Origin: Methanomicrobiaceae archaeon | GTDB lineage: Archaea; Halobacteriota; Methanomicrobia; Methanomicrobiales; Methanomicrobiaceae | DNA: 64,000 bases | NCBI GenBank assembly: GCA_016926855.1 | Contig: JAFGNT010000018.1 | Span: 1 to 64,000, forward strand | Direction: 5' to 3' | Shown: in pieces, positions 11,028 to 21,940 of the stretch | How the letters are laid out: each line of letters begins with the position of its first letter | Numbering within the stretch: the stretch's first letter is position 1 | Notes under the pieces: generated by a model | The model's input: only the letters and a program-made list of their open reading frames with translations | The model's database searches: none | Told to the model about the DNA's origin: nothing | Program-made: the position numbers and the translations under genes

Positions 11028-11743
11028 ACCGAAGTCAACTCCTCTATGCAGGAAAGGCAAAATCAGTCTACAGGTCGGAGGTGCCGGAGGAACTGATTGT
11101 GTCGTTCAGGGACGACATTACCGCCTTCGACGGAGGAAAAAAAGACATCATCGTCGGAAAAGGAGCATTCAACGCACGGATATCCGCATTTTTCTTTTCA
11201 TATCTTGAAGAGCACGGCATTCCAACGCATTTTATCCGCATGACTGATGAACGGACAATGGTTGTCCGGGAACTGACCATGATCCCCCTTGAAGTCATCG
11301 TCCGTAACCGAGCGGCCGGATCGATTGTCCGGCGCTATCCGTTTCAGGAAGGGCAGGTTTTTTCACCTCCCGTCATCGTCATGGATTACAAGGACGATAC
11401 CCGTCACGATCCCATGATCAACGAGGATCTTATTTGCGCTCTCGGTTTGCTCACCCGCGAAGAGATTCAGACGATCAGGAAACTTGCCCTGACAATTAAC
11501 AGGCATTTAACAGATCTTTTCAGTAACAAGGGCCTCGATCTTATCGATTTTAAGATCGAATTCGGGCGGTCCGGGGATAAAATTCTGCTTGCAGACGAGA
11601 TCTCTATGGACTCGATGCGCCTTTGGGACAGGGAGACGGGTGCGTCCCTGGATAAGGATGTCTACCGGTTCGATAAGGGCGATGTGTTATCTGCTTACGC
11701 ACAAGTAGTAAAAATGATGGTTCCGGAAGGATACGGGGTTTAA
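11024..11743 (+). CDS. purC: Phosphoribosylaminoimidazole-succinocarboxamide synthase
   Basis: GTG start overlapping the cofG stop; 'LLYAGKAKSVYRSE...VSFRDDITAFDGGKKDIIVGKGAFNA', 'EIVVRNRAAGSIVRR'-type core, 'LIDFKIEFGRSGDKILLADEI'. Confidence 0.97.
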   Translation: MNRSQLLYAGKAKSVYRSEVPEELIVSFRDDITAFDGGKKDIIVGKGAFNARISAFFFSYLEEHGIPTHFIRMTDERTMVVRELTMIPLEVIVRNRAAGSIVRRYPFQEGQVFSPPVIVMDYKDDTRHDPMINEDLICALGLLTREEIQTIRKLALTINRHLTDLFSNKGLDLIDFKIEFGRSGDKILLADEISMDSMRLWDRETGASLDKDVYRFDKGDVLSAYAQVVKMMVPEGYGV

Positions 11744-11991
11744 TGATGAAATTTACCATAGATATTACCATCGGTCTGAAAGAGGGGATGCTGGATCCCG
11801 AAGCGCGGGCAATCCGCCATGCCCTTTCAAATCTCGGGTTTCCTACAGACAACCTGAGTACGGCACGGGTTTTCCAGATAACGCTTGATGCGCCGGACAG
11901 TGATGCGGCACGCGATCGGGCCGAGGAGATGTGCGCCCGTCTTCTCGCAAATCCGGTCATTCATCGATATACGGTTGAGGTCCGTTCATGA
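11743..11991 (+). CDS. purS: Phosphoribosylformylglycinamidine synthase subunit PurS
   Basis: 82 aa; 'DITIGLKEGMLDPEARAIRHALSNLGF'; between purC and purQ. Confidence 0.95.
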   Translation: MMKFTIDITIGLKEGMLDPEARAIRHALSNLGFPTDNLSTARVFQITLDAPDSDAARDRAEEMCARLLANPVIHRYTVEVRS

Positions 11992-12713
11992 GATTTGCTG
12001 TCGTACAGTTTGGCGGAAGCAACTGTGACCGGGATGTCTGCCACGTACTCCGGGATATCTGCGGTATATCCACGGACCTTGTCTGGTACAAGGAACGGCT
12101 TACCCAGCCGTACGATGCAATTGTCATCCCGGGAGGATTCTCCTATGGCGATTATCTTCGGGCCGGGGCGATCGCAGCACGCACGCCTATCATGTCAGAC
12201 ATCCTTGCACATGCAAACGACGGACGGCTTGTTCTCGGAATCTGCAACGGTGCACAGATCGGAGCTGAATGCGGCCTTATTCCGGGCATATTCACCGTCA
12301 ACGCCTACCCAAAGTTCATATGCGAATGGACATACCTCCGGGTGGAGAATACAACATCGCCTTTCACGACCGCATACCGCCGCGGTGAAGTGATCAGAAT
12401 CCCTGTTGCACACAAGGAAGGACGGTATGTCGCACCCCCGGAAACCCTCGAAAAACTCGAACGAAAAAACCGGATCGCGTTTCGGTTCTGCGATCCGTAC
12501 GGGGTATGTACACCGGAGAGCAATCCAAACGGGTCGGCACGAAATATTACGGGGCTTCTTAGTGAACAGGACAATGTCCTTGTTATGATGCCTCATCCCG
12601 AACGGGCGGCTGAGGCGGTGCTGGGATCGGATGACGGAAAAAAGGTATTCGATTCGATGATAGGGTCAATCGAGGCGGGACGGGTGCCCTCTGCAGAGCA
12701 GGTGAGAACATGA
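11988..12713 (+). CDS. purQ: Phosphoribosylformylglycinamidine synthase I (glutamine amidotransferase)
   Basis: 'VVQFGGSNCDRDV', 'IPGGFSYGDYLRAGAIAA', 'GICNGAQIGAECGLIPG', 'MMPHPERA'. Confidence 0.98.
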   Translation: MRFAVVQFGGSNCDRDVCHVLRDICGISTDLVWYKERLTQPYDAIVIPGGFSYGDYLRAGAIAARTPIMSDILAHANDGRLVLGICNGAQIGAECGLIPGIFTVNAYPKFICEWTYLRVENTTSPFTTAYRRGEVIRIPVAHKEGRYVAPPETLEKLERKNRIAFRFCDPYGVCTPESNPNGSARNITGLLSEQDNVLVMMPHPERAAEAVLGSDDGKKVFDSMIGSIEAGRVPSAEQVRT

Positions 12714-13003
12714 GTGAGGATGAAAAAGCACGATTAAAGGAACTGGAAGAAGAAATCTATGCATGGGCACGGGAATACGCACGAAAGAACGGCTGGGATC
12801 TCAATCCTGATGAGAAACAACTCAGGACTGTGATCCGGGGACTCGCGCGAAACCGGACCCGGCATGGAGAACAGTACTGCCCCTGCAGGATCCGGAGCGG
12901 AGATCCCACTGAGGATAAGGAAATTGTCTGCCCGTGCATCTATCATGAGGATGAAGTGCACAACGACGGACACTGCCACTGCAATCTCTTTTTTTCGTCC
13001 TGA
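12710..13003 (+). CDS. Ferredoxin:thioredoxin reductase catalytic-subunit-like protein
   Basis: 97 aa; Cys pattern 'YCPCRIRSG...VCPCIYHEDEVHNDGHCHCNLF' typical of FTR beta. Confidence 0.9.
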   Translation: MSEDEKARLKELEEEIYAWAREYARKNGWDLNPDEKQLRTVIRGLARNRTRHGEQYCPCRIRSGDPTEDKEIVCPCIYHEDEVHNDGHCHCNLFFSS

Positions 13004-13079
13004 AGAAATACCAACAGAATAACCGGGTAAATTCCCGCCTTTTTCACCGAATAATAGTCGGCGTGCTGTTTACCGGCAT

Positions 13080-14252
13080 TCACGTATTTATGGGAGTCTG
13101 TTTCCGTAGTGACCGGAGGGGATATGGTGCCAGAAGAAAGATCAGGAATGCTGCCGCGACAGGAAAGATCAGGAGCGCAAATCCCTGCTCTAGGCCGAGA
13201 GTGTCGGCGAGAAGACCGGTTACGGCAACTCCCACACCACCGGTTCCAACGGCAAGCCCGAGCATCAGGCCCGAGACAAGCCCGAGGTTTCCGGGTACCA
13301 GTTCGTGCGCCATCGCCAGCGTGACAGAAAACGTCGACCAGAGGAAGAATCCAAAAAGAAACAACGCGATGACCGATAGCGGACCGGTGGTTCGAATAAA
13401 GAGGAGGAAAAACGGTACCGATGCCGCCAGACCAAAGAGGGTGTACTCCTTTCTGCCGTACCTGTCCGACAGTGTCCCGCCAACAACCTGTCCGAACACC
13501 CCGGCAAGCAGCATCACCGAAACGAGCGTGTTTGCCGTTATCAGCGTCATATCCCGGGAAATAAGAAGTGTCGGGAGAAATGCAATTGATCCGAAGATTG
13601 CCCATGAACGGAACGCGGAGCCAGCAACGACAAGAACAACGGCAGACAGCACCGAAGAGCCTTTCGAACCGAACCCGGCACCGGTTCCGTCCCGCGGCGC
13701 CCATTCGGGCTGCGGGAGGAACATCCAAAGGGCTGCAGCCGTGATAACACCCGGAATAACAAGGAGAACAATGCCATGCAGGCCGAAAAGTCCGACCAGC
13801 GCTCCGGCAAAGAGCGGCCCCACAGCAAACCCGAAATTGCCGCCTACGACAAAGTATGACGTGAGACGCCCACGACTCTGGTCTTCCACCAGTTTACTCA
13901 CGGTCCCGAGCGCGGCAGGATGGAACAACGCATGGCCGAGTCCGCCGAGGGCGGCGCACAGAAGAATAGCCCGGTAATCGTTCAGAAGCCCGATCGATGA
14001 GATGCAAACCGCACTGAGAAGAATGCTCAGGCTCACATGCACCGCTGTTCCCCGGGTATCATAGAGCCATCCGGTTACGGGCTGAATAAAGGACGAAGTC
14101 AACTGAAACACGGTGATGAATAAACCGGCCATCACGTAGGAATACCCATTCTGCAGGATGAGAAGCGGAAGAATCGCAGGGATAACCGGCGTATAGAGAT
14201 CCGTCACCAGATGGGCAAAGGACAGGACGAGTATGGGGCGAAGCGACGTCAC
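13080..14252 (-). CDS. MFS transporter, fosmidomycin-resistance-like
   Basis: Multi-TM ORF 13080-14312; GTG start at 14252 preferred because it avoids overlap with the upstream gene; 'SFAHLVTDLYTPVIPAILPLLI', 'ALGGLGHALFHPAALGTVSKL'. Confidence 0.88.
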   Translation of the reverse strand: MTSLRPILVLSFAHLVTDLYTPVIPAILPLLILQNGYSYVMAGLFITVFQLTSSFIQPVTGWLYDTRGTAVHVSLSILLSAVCISSIGLLNDYRAILLCAALGGLGHALFHPAALGTVSKLVEDQSRGRLTSYFVVGGNFGFAVGPLFAGALVGLFGLHGIVLLVIPGVITAAALWMFLPQPEWAPRDGTGAGFGSKGSSVLSAVVLVVAGSAFRSWAIFGSIAFLPTLLISRDMTLITANTLVSVMLLAGVFGQVVGGTLSDRYGRKEYTLFGLAASVPFFLLFIRTTGPLSVIALFLFGFFLWSTFSVTLAMAHELVPGNLGLVSGLMLGLAVGTGGVGVAVTGLLADTLGLEQGFALLIFPVAAAFLIFLLAPYPLRSLRKQTPINT

Positions 14253-14262
14253 TATCTCACCA

Positions 14263-14874
14263 TCATTTCTGTATGATACGGACGATTTCAACCGGAATTT
14301 CCATCCGGTCACGCGTATGGTGTGAAAAACTTCGCTTCAGGGGGAAGGAACATGCAATGGCTTCATCAACCGATGCACGCCCCCGGATGTAGGCATCAAG
14401 AAATGGCCGGGTGCCCGCGTTGAATATGCCGTACACGACCTGTGCGCACGCAAGCGAACGGTCGATGAAAGGGCGGTCGGCATGCCGTTTCTGGGCGCCA
14501 AAGGGGGGATTCATGACAACGGTATCACAGGGACAGAATACCGGAAAAAGCGTGTCATCACTGACATCGCCGGTGATAAAGGTTACGTCTGCGCCAAGCA
14601 GTGCGGCATTCTCCCGGGCTGTGCCTATAGCGCCTGAATCGACATCCAGACCCATAACCTCTGCGGCACCTAAGAGCGACGCCCCGCACGCAAGAACCCC
14701 GGTTCCGCAGCCGAGGTCGAGCACACGCTTCCCCCCGATATCTCCTTTCAGGTGTGCATGGTAGAGGAGACGTGCCGCTACGACCGCAGGAGTGCCATAC
14801 TGCTCGAGCGGCGCACGCGGGCGGGTGAACCCCGCACACCGTTCAAGGGCCATTTCAAGGTGCCTCAACTTCAT
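14263..14874 (-). CDS. METTL5-like archaeal methyltransferase
   Basis: 'VLDLGCGTGVLACGASLLGA', catalytic 'VVMNPPFGAQKRHADRPFID'; start at internal Met 14874. Confidence 0.88.
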   Translation of the reverse strand: MKLRHLEMALERCAGFTRPRAPLEQYGTPAVVAARLLYHAHLKGDIGGKRVLDLGCGTGVLACGASLLGAAEVMGLDVDSGAIGTARENAALLGADVTFITGDVSDDTLFPVFCPCDTVVMNPPFGAQKRHADRPFIDRSLACAQVVYGIFNAGTRPFLDAYIRGRASVDEAIACSFPLKRSFSHHTRDRMEIPVEIVRIIQK

Positions 14875-14875
14875 C

Positions 14876-15829
14876 TCAGGATATCTCGTCAATCAGGTAC
14901 TCGTCCCAAGTGCGAACACCGCACGCAATCTCGAACTCCGGCGGGCTCAGCACCGGAGCGGGAAACCGAATTTGGTCATCATATGCGATGCGGGGGCATG
15001 CGGTGTTGACATAGCAGGTGCAGCCAAGATTCTGGAGTGCATCCGGTGTAATCTCACGCAGGGTTATTAGAAAGGCCCGGGGTGAGAGAGCTTCGAGACT
15101 CCGTGCAAGATCAAGGCGCTGCTGACCGCTTTTCAGGCTGACGAGGATACCGACGGTCTCTGCATCCCGGGCCTTTTCGATTCGTGCAAACCTCTTCCGC
15201 AACAGCCGCTCCGCATCAACCACGCTCGCATGCCCTGTAAAGGGATCGAGTGCGATAACCCGCACTCCCGTTGCCAGCTGAACACCGAGTGGATGAAACA
15301 TCCCCGTGCCGACGTACAGGATCTCCGGAGCGCCTGTCTGGCGTGCCGCCTCAAAAGAACAGCCGAGAATCTGCCCGCGCATCGGCGTGCGGGGTCCCGG
15401 GCCGCCGATGCGGCATTCGATTCCGCGGGTTGCCAGAAAGGCTGCCATGTCATCTACAAGATGGGCATGCTGGATAGTCGTGACAAGGCCCACACACGGC
15501 CCGGTAAGCAGGCTCACCGCTTCCGCGAGGACGGCAGGATCGAAGGTAAAGGGCACATACTCATACATGACTCCGGGGCGGTCTTCAACAGGTGCGTGTC
15601 CGAAGTGGACCAGGACATCTGCCAACTCTCCGGTCTCAAGCGCTAGATCACACGCACCGTAGCAGGGATCACCGCTTATGACCGCCTCAAATCCGGCACT
15701 CCTCAGGTCCCGCGCCACATCACATGCCCGCCGCCGGAGACCATCGGGAAACTGGAGGGCAACCCGGCGGGCACCCCGCTGCCGGAGCCGGCAGATAACA
15801 TCAGAAACAGGTATTCCTGACATGCACAC
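14876..15829 (-). CDS. dph2: Diphthamide biosynthesis enzyme Dph2 (3-amino-3-carboxypropyl transferase)
   Basis: 317 aa; '[12 protein letters not shown]', '[13 protein letters not shown]', '[10 protein letters not shown]', '[11 protein letters not shown]'. Confidence 0.94.
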   Translation of the reverse strand: MCMSGIPVSDVICRLRQRGARRVALQFPDGLRRRACDVARDLRSAGFEAVISGDPCYGACDLALETGELADVLVHFGHAPVEDRPGVMYEYVPFTFDPAVLAEAVSLLTGPCVGLVTTIQHAHLVDDMAAFLATRGIECRIGGPGPRTPMRGQILGCSFEAARQTGAPEILYVGTGMFHPLGVQLATGVRVIALDPFTGHASVVDAERLLRKRFARIEKARDAETVGILVSLKSGQQRLDLARSLEALSPRAFLITLREITPDALQNLGCTCYVNTACPRIAYDDQIRFPAPVLSPPEFEIACGVRTWDEYLIDEIS

Positions 15830-16352
15830 CGGTTCCGGTTACCTCGATCTCAACCAGGTATTTATAAGGCCTGCTCAGCGGAGCGTCGCCGCGTTTGATT
15901 ACAACGCAGACATCAGCAACATCCGCCCCTTTCGTCTCGAGCGCGGCAAGAACCGCACGCATGGTGCCACCGGTGGAGAGGACATCGTCGATAACGACGA
16001 CACGATCACCGGCCTCAACTCCGTTAAGGTACAATTCGCCCTTCGAATAGCCTGTACTCTGGTGAATGGGGACTTCACCCGGCAGTTGATACGGGCGTTT
16101 CCGGACAATCGTTATGGGAATGTCAGTAATCAATGACAGGGCAACCCCGATATGTATACCCATGGCTTCCGCCACGACGATCTTATCTACTCCTTCAAGA
16201 TCCAGCACTCGGACAAATGATGCGGCCACCTCGCGAAGGAGAGAAGGCTCGACGATAGGGACCCCATCTGTGATTGGGTGGATGAAATAGTTATATTCGC
16301 CCCGTTTTACAATAGGGCATGTTTCCAGGGATTTTATCAATTTTTGGAGCAT
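15801..16352 (-). CDS. Archaeal hypoxanthine/adenine phosphoribosyltransferase
   Basis: 183 aa; PRPP motif '[15 protein letters not shown]'; '[13 protein letters not shown]'. Confidence 0.92.
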   Translation of the reverse strand: MLQKLIKSLETCPIVKRGEYNYFIHPITDGVPIVEPSLLREVAASFVRVLDLEGVDKIVVAEAMGIHIGVALSLITDIPITIVRKRPYQLPGEVPIHQSTGYSKGELYLNGVEAGDRVVVIDDVLSTGGTMRAVLAALETKGADVADVCVVIKRGDAPLSRPYKYLVEIEVTGTGVHVRNTCF

Positions 16353-17464
16353 GGTAGTTCACTTATATCCTGTAAAAATTCCTCAATCACGTTCCGGTGG
16401 ACATGCGGCATGCAGACAATGCGCATGTGCCCGCGCCGGGTACGAGACACAAGCCATCCCGGAGGTGTTTCTGGGCAGTTAAAAGTGGCAACGTTGACGT
16501 CGGGATTCACAGCGACCGGATAGCCCCATGTTTCCATCCCTTCAATCAGGCGGCGGGTATTCTTCATACACCCGGCCACAACGGCACGCATGCCTTCCCG
16601 TCCGAGGTATTCGAGCACAGCGACGGCGCTTGCCACCGGAGCACCGGAACGGGTGCCGCTGAGCGTGCACGCATGCTTGACGGTCAGGTACGGAGTATCC
16701 ACATTCAGCAGATGAAGGGTGGCATTATCACGAGTCAGCAGGCAACCGACAGGTATTGTGGAAAGCCCCATCTTATGGGGATCCACGGAAATGCTCGCGA
16801 CACCGGGAAGCGCGAAATCAAATGGCAGAGGATTTTCGAGGAACGGCAGTACAAGCCCCCCGAAGGCTGCATCGACATGCAGGAAAATATCACGATCAAC
16901 AGCAATGTCCGAGAGCACTTCGATGGGATCGACCATTCCATATTCCGTCGTACCGGCAATCCCGACAATGCAGACGGTATTCTGATCTATCAGCTCCTGG
17001 ACTGTGTCGGAATCCATCCGGAAGGTTTCATCGCAGGCGACGGTCCGCATCTCAACCGATAACATATCGCACGCCTTGTCAAACGAGAAATGTGCAGATT
17101 CCGGGACGATAATATTCGGATCGCGGACACCTGCGCATCGTTTTGCAATCCTGAGCGCCTGGATGTTCGATTCCGTTCCACCCGATGTGGCGTAGCCTCC
17201 TGCTCCGCGATGGTGAAACAAGGCCCCGAGACGCCCGACCAGCATCTCCTCAAGGGCGGCGGTGCCACGGAAAAGGCCGGGATCGCCGAGATTTGTCTCG
17301 AGGAACATGGCATGAGCTTTCGCCGCGATGGGATGCGGGATGCTGCACATCGAACTGAGGACATGATCGTAACCCCTGTCCTCTTTTTTCTTCATCGAAA
17401 GAAAGGATAAAAGGGATTCTTCGGAACAACCGTGTTCACGCATTATGAATTCTCGCAAAATCAA
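16337..17464 (-). CDS. mfnA: L-tyrosine decarboxylase MfnA (methanofuran biosynthesis)
   Basis: PLP group II decarboxylase; '[13 protein letters not shown]', '[20 protein letters not shown]'; likely start Met at 17443. Confidence 0.93.
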   Translation of the reverse strand: MILREFIMREHGCSEESLLSFLSMKKKEDRGYDHVLSSMCSIPHPIAAKAHAMFLETNLGDPGLFRGTAALEEMLVGRLGALFHHRGAGGYATSGGTESNIQALRIAKRCAGVRDPNIIVPESAHFSFDKACDMLSVEMRTVACDETFRMDSDTVQELIDQNTVCIVGIAGTTEYGMVDPIEVLSDIAVDRDIFLHVDAAFGGLVLPFLENPLPFDFALPGVASISVDPHKMGLSTIPVGCLLTRDNATLHLLNVDTPYLTVKHACTLSGTRSGAPVASAVAVLEYLGREGMRAVVAGCMKNTRRLIEGMETWGYPVAVNPDVNVATFNCPETPPGWLVSRTRRGHMRIVCMPHVHRNVIEEFLQDISELPCSKN

Positions 17465-19703
17465 GGATCATGCGTTTTTCGGTCCGTGCCGCAGTTTCAC
17501 GGATTTTTCCAACCGCATCGATATTCGCGGAGACGCTGGAGATGCCGTGCTCAATCAACCACTCCACCATCGACGGATCAGACCCCGCCTGACCGCAGAT
17601 CGAACATTCGACATCGTACTTCCGGCACACCGCAATCGCATCGTCGATGAGTTTCAGAACGGCCGGATGGCGCGGATTATACATTTCCATGATATTCTGG
17701 TTGTTTCTGTCAATAGCAAGGGTATACTGGATGAGATCATTGGTTCCAAAGGATGCGAACGATATCCCTGCCCGGCAAAAGTCCTCGATCATGATCGCAC
17801 TCGATGGAATCTCGATCATAATGCCAAGTGTCGTGTTCTGGATATCGACACCCCATGAGCGAATCATCTCACGGGCAATGATAAACTCATCCGGATGGCT
17901 CACAAGCGGGAACATCAGGCCGAGGTTGTCGTACCCGTCTTTCCAGAGCCGTTTGAATACCTCTATCTGAAGCCGAAACTGTTCGGGGCTACGAATATCC
18001 CTGCGGATCCCACGCCACCCGAGCATCGGATTATGCTCCTCAGGCTCATCCTCACCGCCTTCCATATTCCGGAATTCATCGGTAGGCGCATCCAGCGTTC
18101 GTACCCAGACGGGTTTGCCGGGGAAGGCGTCAAGCACTGTTTTTATACCCGTATACAGTTCATCGATGAATTCTTTTTCGAGCCCGTTTTTAATGAACCA
18201 GCCCGGCGTTTTGTTCATGCCGAGGATGAGGTGTTCAATGCGGAGCAGACCCACGCCGTCGGCCCCGGTTGCCGCGGCGCGTGCCGCTGCCTCAGGCAGT
18301 GAGACGTTGACCTTGATGCTCGTTGCCGTGATGAGCGGTGCTGCCGCAACAGGCACGCGCTGCGGTGCCGTATCGGATTCCTTTACCACAGCGCCTTCAA
18401 AAACCAGGCCCTTTTCACCATCAACGGTAACCACCTGTCCCTGTTTCAGGGTTTTTGTGGCCTTCTTCGTTCCCACGACGGCGGGAGTGCCCAATTCACG
18501 GCTGACGATGGCCGCGTGGCAGGTCATGCCGCCCTCGTCAGTAATAATCGCAGCGACCTTCCGCATTGCAGGAACCATGTCAGGGTTTGTCATCTTCGCG
18601 ACCAGAATATCGCCTTCCCTGACCTGAGCTGCATCCTTCATGGTCCGTATGATCACGACTTTTCCGGTCGCAATACCTGGAGATGCACCCTGTCCCTCAA
18701 TCAGAACACTACCCAGAACATCCCCCTTTGCCATGATGCTTTTTGTTCCACCAATGGTTGTGATCGGGCGCGACTGAAGTATATATACCGTGTCACCGAC
18801 GATACTCCACTCTATATCCTGCGGCACTTCGTAGTGGCTCTCGGCGACACTCCCGAAACGGGCAAGTTCGGCAAGCTCCGTGTCGGAAAGGACCGGAATA
18901 TCCTGTCGATCCGCGGGCACCGGAACCTCTTTTGTCCCGTGCGTCCCGTCGGGGAGAATTTCAATGAGCTTATTCGCAATATACCGGTCCACAACACGCG
19001 CTGTGCGGTTGTCGAAGACATACTTGTCAGGAGATACGCTGCCGGACACAACCGCCTCGCCAAGCCCCCAGGAACCTTCGATAATCGTCATGGATTCGCC
19101 GGTAACGGGGTGAGAACTAAACATTACTCCCGCCTTTTCCGATCTGACGAGCTGCTGCACCACAACGGCAATATCGACATTCCGATCATCGAAGCCCTGT
19201 TTTGCACGATAATAGATCGCACGAGCACCGTAGAGTGATGCCCAGCATTTGTGGACGGCTTCAATAAGGGCTTTATAGCCTTTAATATTGAGGAAGGTAT
19301 CCTGCTGGCCGGCAAAACTCGCATCGGGAAGATCTTCCGCGGTCGCACTCGAACGCACTGCAACAACAAGGGATTTGCCTATTTTCCTATATGCAGCAGT
19401 AATATCTTTTTCTATAGCCGGAGGCATTTTCACACTTAAAACAAGTTTTTTCGCCTCATATGCTGCTTTTTCAAGCTCATCGGGATCTTCGACATCAAGA
19501 TTGAAGAGCCCCTTGAATAATCGTTCTTCAATACCGGTCTCAATAAGAAAACGACGAAATGCCTGTGCGGTCACTACAAACGCACCGGGCACAGGCAATC
19601 CGATTGAAGACATTTCACCCAGTGAAGCCCCTTTTCCGCCAACGGATGAAATATCATCTTTTTTTATCTCTTCGAGCCAGAGAATATTGGGCACTTCGCT
19701 CAT
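17436..19703 (-). CDS. ppsA: Phosphoenolpyruvate synthase
   Basis: 755 aa; 'VGGKGASLGEM', 'SSATAEDLPDASFAGQQDTFLN', phosphohistidine 'GGMTCHAAIVSRELG'. Confidence 0.98.
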   Translation of the reverse strand: MSEVPNILWLEEIKKDDISSVGGKGASLGEMSSIGLPVPGAFVVTAQAFRRFLIETGIEERLFKGLFNLDVEDPDELEKAAYEAKKLVLSVKMPPAIEKDITAAYRKIGKSLVVAVRSSATAEDLPDASFAGQQDTFLNIKGYKALIEAVHKCWASLYGARAIYYRAKQGFDDRNVDIAVVVQQLVRSEKAGVMFSSHPVTGESMTIIEGSWGLGEAVVSGSVSPDKYVFDNRTARVVDRYIANKLIEILPDGTHGTKEVPVPADRQDIPVLSDTELAELARFGSVAESHYEVPQDIEWSIVGDTVYILQSRPITTIGGTKSIMAKGDVLGSVLIEGQGASPGIATGKVVIIRTMKDAAQVREGDILVAKMTNPDMVPAMRKVAAIITDEGGMTCHAAIVSRELGTPAVVGTKKATKTLKQGQVVTVDGEKGLVFEGAVVKESDTAPQRVPVAAAPLITATSIKVNVSLPEAAARAAATGADGVGLLRIEHLILGMNKTPGWFIKNGLEKEFIDELYTGIKTVLDAFPGKPVWVRTLDAPTDEFRNMEGGEDEPEEHNPMLGWRGIRRDIRSPEQFRLQIEVFKRLWKDGYDNLGLMFPLVSHPDEFIIAREMIRSWGVDIQNTTLGIMIEIPSSAIMIEDFCRAGISFASFGTNDLIQYTLAIDRNNQNIMEMYNPRHPAVLKLIDDAIAVCRKYDVECSICGQAGSDPSMVEWLIEHGISSVSANIDAVGKIRETAARTEKRMILDFARIHNA

Positions 19704-19811
19704 TTGGTCGCACCACCTATTTAATCAATCATTTGACTTAATACCCTTTTTACTTTCCGTGAAACACAAACCATGAATAGAGATCACGCGAATTAATTGT
19801 GGGGTTTACCA

Positions 19812-21398
19812 GTGAATTATCGAGTTCTTGTCAGCGATGATCTGGCAGAGGAAGGCATTGAGATACTCCGGGGATTCTGCGACGTCGACGTAAAGACGAA
19901 TCTCCCGGAAGATGAACTGATCGCAATTATCGGGAACTACGACGCACTGCTTGTCCGGAGCGGAACGCAGGTGACGGCGGAGGTTATCGCAGCCGCGGAT
20001 GCTTTGAAGTTCATCGGCCGCGCCGGCGCTGGAGTAGATAATATCGATCTGGATGCCGCAACACGGCGGGGCATCATTGTCGCAAATGCACCCTCCGGAA
20101 ATACGCTTGCCGCCTGCGAGCTTACGCTTGCCATGATGGCATCGCTTGCGAGGAACATTCCTCGGGCGAATGCCTCGCTGAAACGGGGGGAGTGGAAACG
20201 TTCTGCATTCATGGGTGTGGAATTAAACGAAAAAACCCTTGGCATTGTTGGTTTCGGTCGCATCGGCCAGGAACTGGCCCGCCGCGCACTCGCAATGGAC
20301 ATGAAAGTGATCGCCTACGACCCCTATATCAATATTGAGAAGGCCAGACAACTCGGAGCAGAGGTCGTTTCCCTTGAGGAACTCTTCCCGATTGCCGATT
20401 TCATCACGGTGCACACTCCTCTCGTGAAACAGACACGACATCTCATCAATGCAAAGACGATTGCCACCATGAAAGACGGCGTGCGGATCATTAACTGCGC
20501 ACGCGGCGGCATCATCGATGAAGCAGCCCTGTACGATGCTATTAAGGGAGGAAAAGTCGCCGGGGCCGCACTGGATGTCTTTGAGGAGGAACCGCCGCAT
20601 GGCTCGCCCCTTTTAACTCTCGAAGAAGTTGTCGTTACACCCCACCTCGGTGCAAGCACAGTTGAAGCACAACAGAATGTTGCGGTTTCGGTTGCAAAAC
20701 AATGCATTGAAGTCCTGAAAGGCGGATCCGCCAAATTTGTGGTGAACGCACCGATGATTCCCGTCGAATTGCAGGAACGTATCGAACCGTATGCGACACT
20801 TGCCGGAAAGATGGGGAAACTCCTGATACAGCTTGCAGAAGGGCGACTGAAAGCGGTTGATATCGAATATGGCGGAAAGGCAGCTGACTTTGGACAAAAT
20901 ACAAAATACATTACCCGCATTGCGCTTAAGGGGCTTCTCGATCCGATCCTTCAGGCGCCGGTAAACATAGTCAATGCGGAATTCATTGCACGGGAAAGGG
21001 GCATCAAGGTAAGCGAATCAATCACCAGTGAGGCGCTCGGGTTCACCAGTCTCGTTACGATCACCGTGACGACCGACACGATGACCGAGACCGTAAGCGG
21101 GAATGTCACAGGGCCAAATAAACTCAGAATCGTAAAAATCGGAGATTATATGACGGATATGACCCCCGGCGGCCATGTCGTCATCTCCCGCCACCAGGAT
21201 GTGCCCGGAGTAATCGGACGGTTTGCAACCACCCTCGGGCGTTATAACATCAATATCGCCGGGATGCAGGTGGGACGGAACCAGCCGGGGCAGGAGGCGA
21301 TTATGGTCCTGAATGTCGACAGCGAGGTGCCGGTAAAGGCCATGGAGGAGATCCGCACGTTTGATGGAGTCTTCACCGCAAAATATGCCCATATATGA
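19812..21398 (+). CDS. serA: D-3-phosphoglycerate dehydrogenase
   Basis: GTG start; 'VNYRVLVSDDLAEEGIEIL', 'GIVGFGRIGQELARRALAMDMKVIAYDPY', C-terminal ACT domain. Confidence 0.97.
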   Translation: MNYRVLVSDDLAEEGIEILRGFCDVDVKTNLPEDELIAIIGNYDALLVRSGTQVTAEVIAAADALKFIGRAGAGVDNIDLDAATRRGIIVANAPSGNTLAACELTLAMMASLARNIPRANASLKRGEWKRSAFMGVELNEKTLGIVGFGRIGQELARRALAMDMKVIAYDPYINIEKARQLGAEVVSLEELFPIADFITVHTPLVKQTRHLINAKTIATMKDGVRIINCARGGIIDEAALYDAIKGGKVAGAALDVFEEEPPHGSPLLTLEEVVVTPHLGASTVEAQQNVAVSVAKQCIEVLKGGSAKFVVNAPMIPVELQERIEPYATLAGKMGKLLIQLAEGRLKAVDIEYGGKAADFGQNTKYITRIALKGLLDPILQAPVNIVNAEFIARERGIKVSESITSEALGFTSLVTITVTTDTMTETVSGNVTGPNKLRIVKIGDYMTDMTPGGHVVISRHQDVPGVIGRFATTLGRYNINIAGMQVGRNQPGQEAIMVLNVDSEVPVKAMEEIRTFDGVFTAKYAHI

Positions 21399-21528
21399 AG
21401 CGGGCCCGAGGTCACCTCCGTTTTTCCCGTATAGATAAGTTAAACGGTGGCAGGGCCGTTTTTTACCGGGGCAAAAGCAATTTTTTTTATAGATTGGAAA
21501 ACCACAGTATAAAGCGTCACAACGAAGA

Positions 21529-21602
21529 GGGCTCGTGGTCTAGCTGGTTATGACGTCGCCTTGACATGGCGGAGGTCCTGAGTTCGAATCTCAGCGAGCC
21601 CA
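21529..21602 (+). tRNA. tRNA-Val (GAC anticodon)
   Basis: Cloverleaf read by hand: acceptor GGGCTCG/CGAGCCC, anticodon loop TTGACAT, T arm CTGAG-TTCGAAT-CTCAG; CCA not encoded. Confidence 0.95.
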
Positions 21603-21620
21603 TTATTTTTTTAAAAAAAG
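21603..21620 (+). terminator. Possible T-rich archaeal transcription termination signal after tRNA-Val
   Basis: 'ttatttttttaaaaaaag' directly after the discriminator base. Confidence 0.35.
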
Positions 21621-21666
21621 TATTGAGAAAAGCAGTTATTTATTATTGACATCCACGGCCGCCGCA

Positions 21667-21897
21667 TCACCCGAGAAGGTCAAATGGCGACACGAACCGG
21701 TTGAAGACGAAGAGATTCACACCGACAATTGAACAGAACACAATCAGACTTCCGATAATCCATTCCTGCTGCAGGAGAAGGAATGTTGCAAACAGCATAC
21801 CAGCCAATGATATTAAAAAGAGAAACACAACCTGTCGTTTCTGATCGTCATCCATAGTCAATAGTATGTCCAATACGTCAAAAATATATTGTTCCAT
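21667..21897 (-). CDS. Small two-TM membrane protein
   Basis: 76 aa; two hydrophobic segments. Confidence 0.6.
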   Translation of the reverse strand: MEQYIFDVLDILLTMDDDQKRQVVFLFLISLAGMLFATFLLLQQEWIIGSLIVFCSIVGVNLFVFNRFVSPFDLLG

Positions 21898-21940
21898 CCG
21901 GACTATCGGGCTGATTCCGGCAGGGTAGTTGTACTGCTGC

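Noticed and set aside
13063-13977. 304-aa plus-strand ORF
   Set aside because: Antisense to the MFS transporter; Pro/Arg/Thr-rich shadow translation.
14252-14312. Apparent 50-bp same-strand overlap of the MFS and METTL5-like genes
   Set aside because: Explained by a downstream GTG start at 14252 for the MFS gene.
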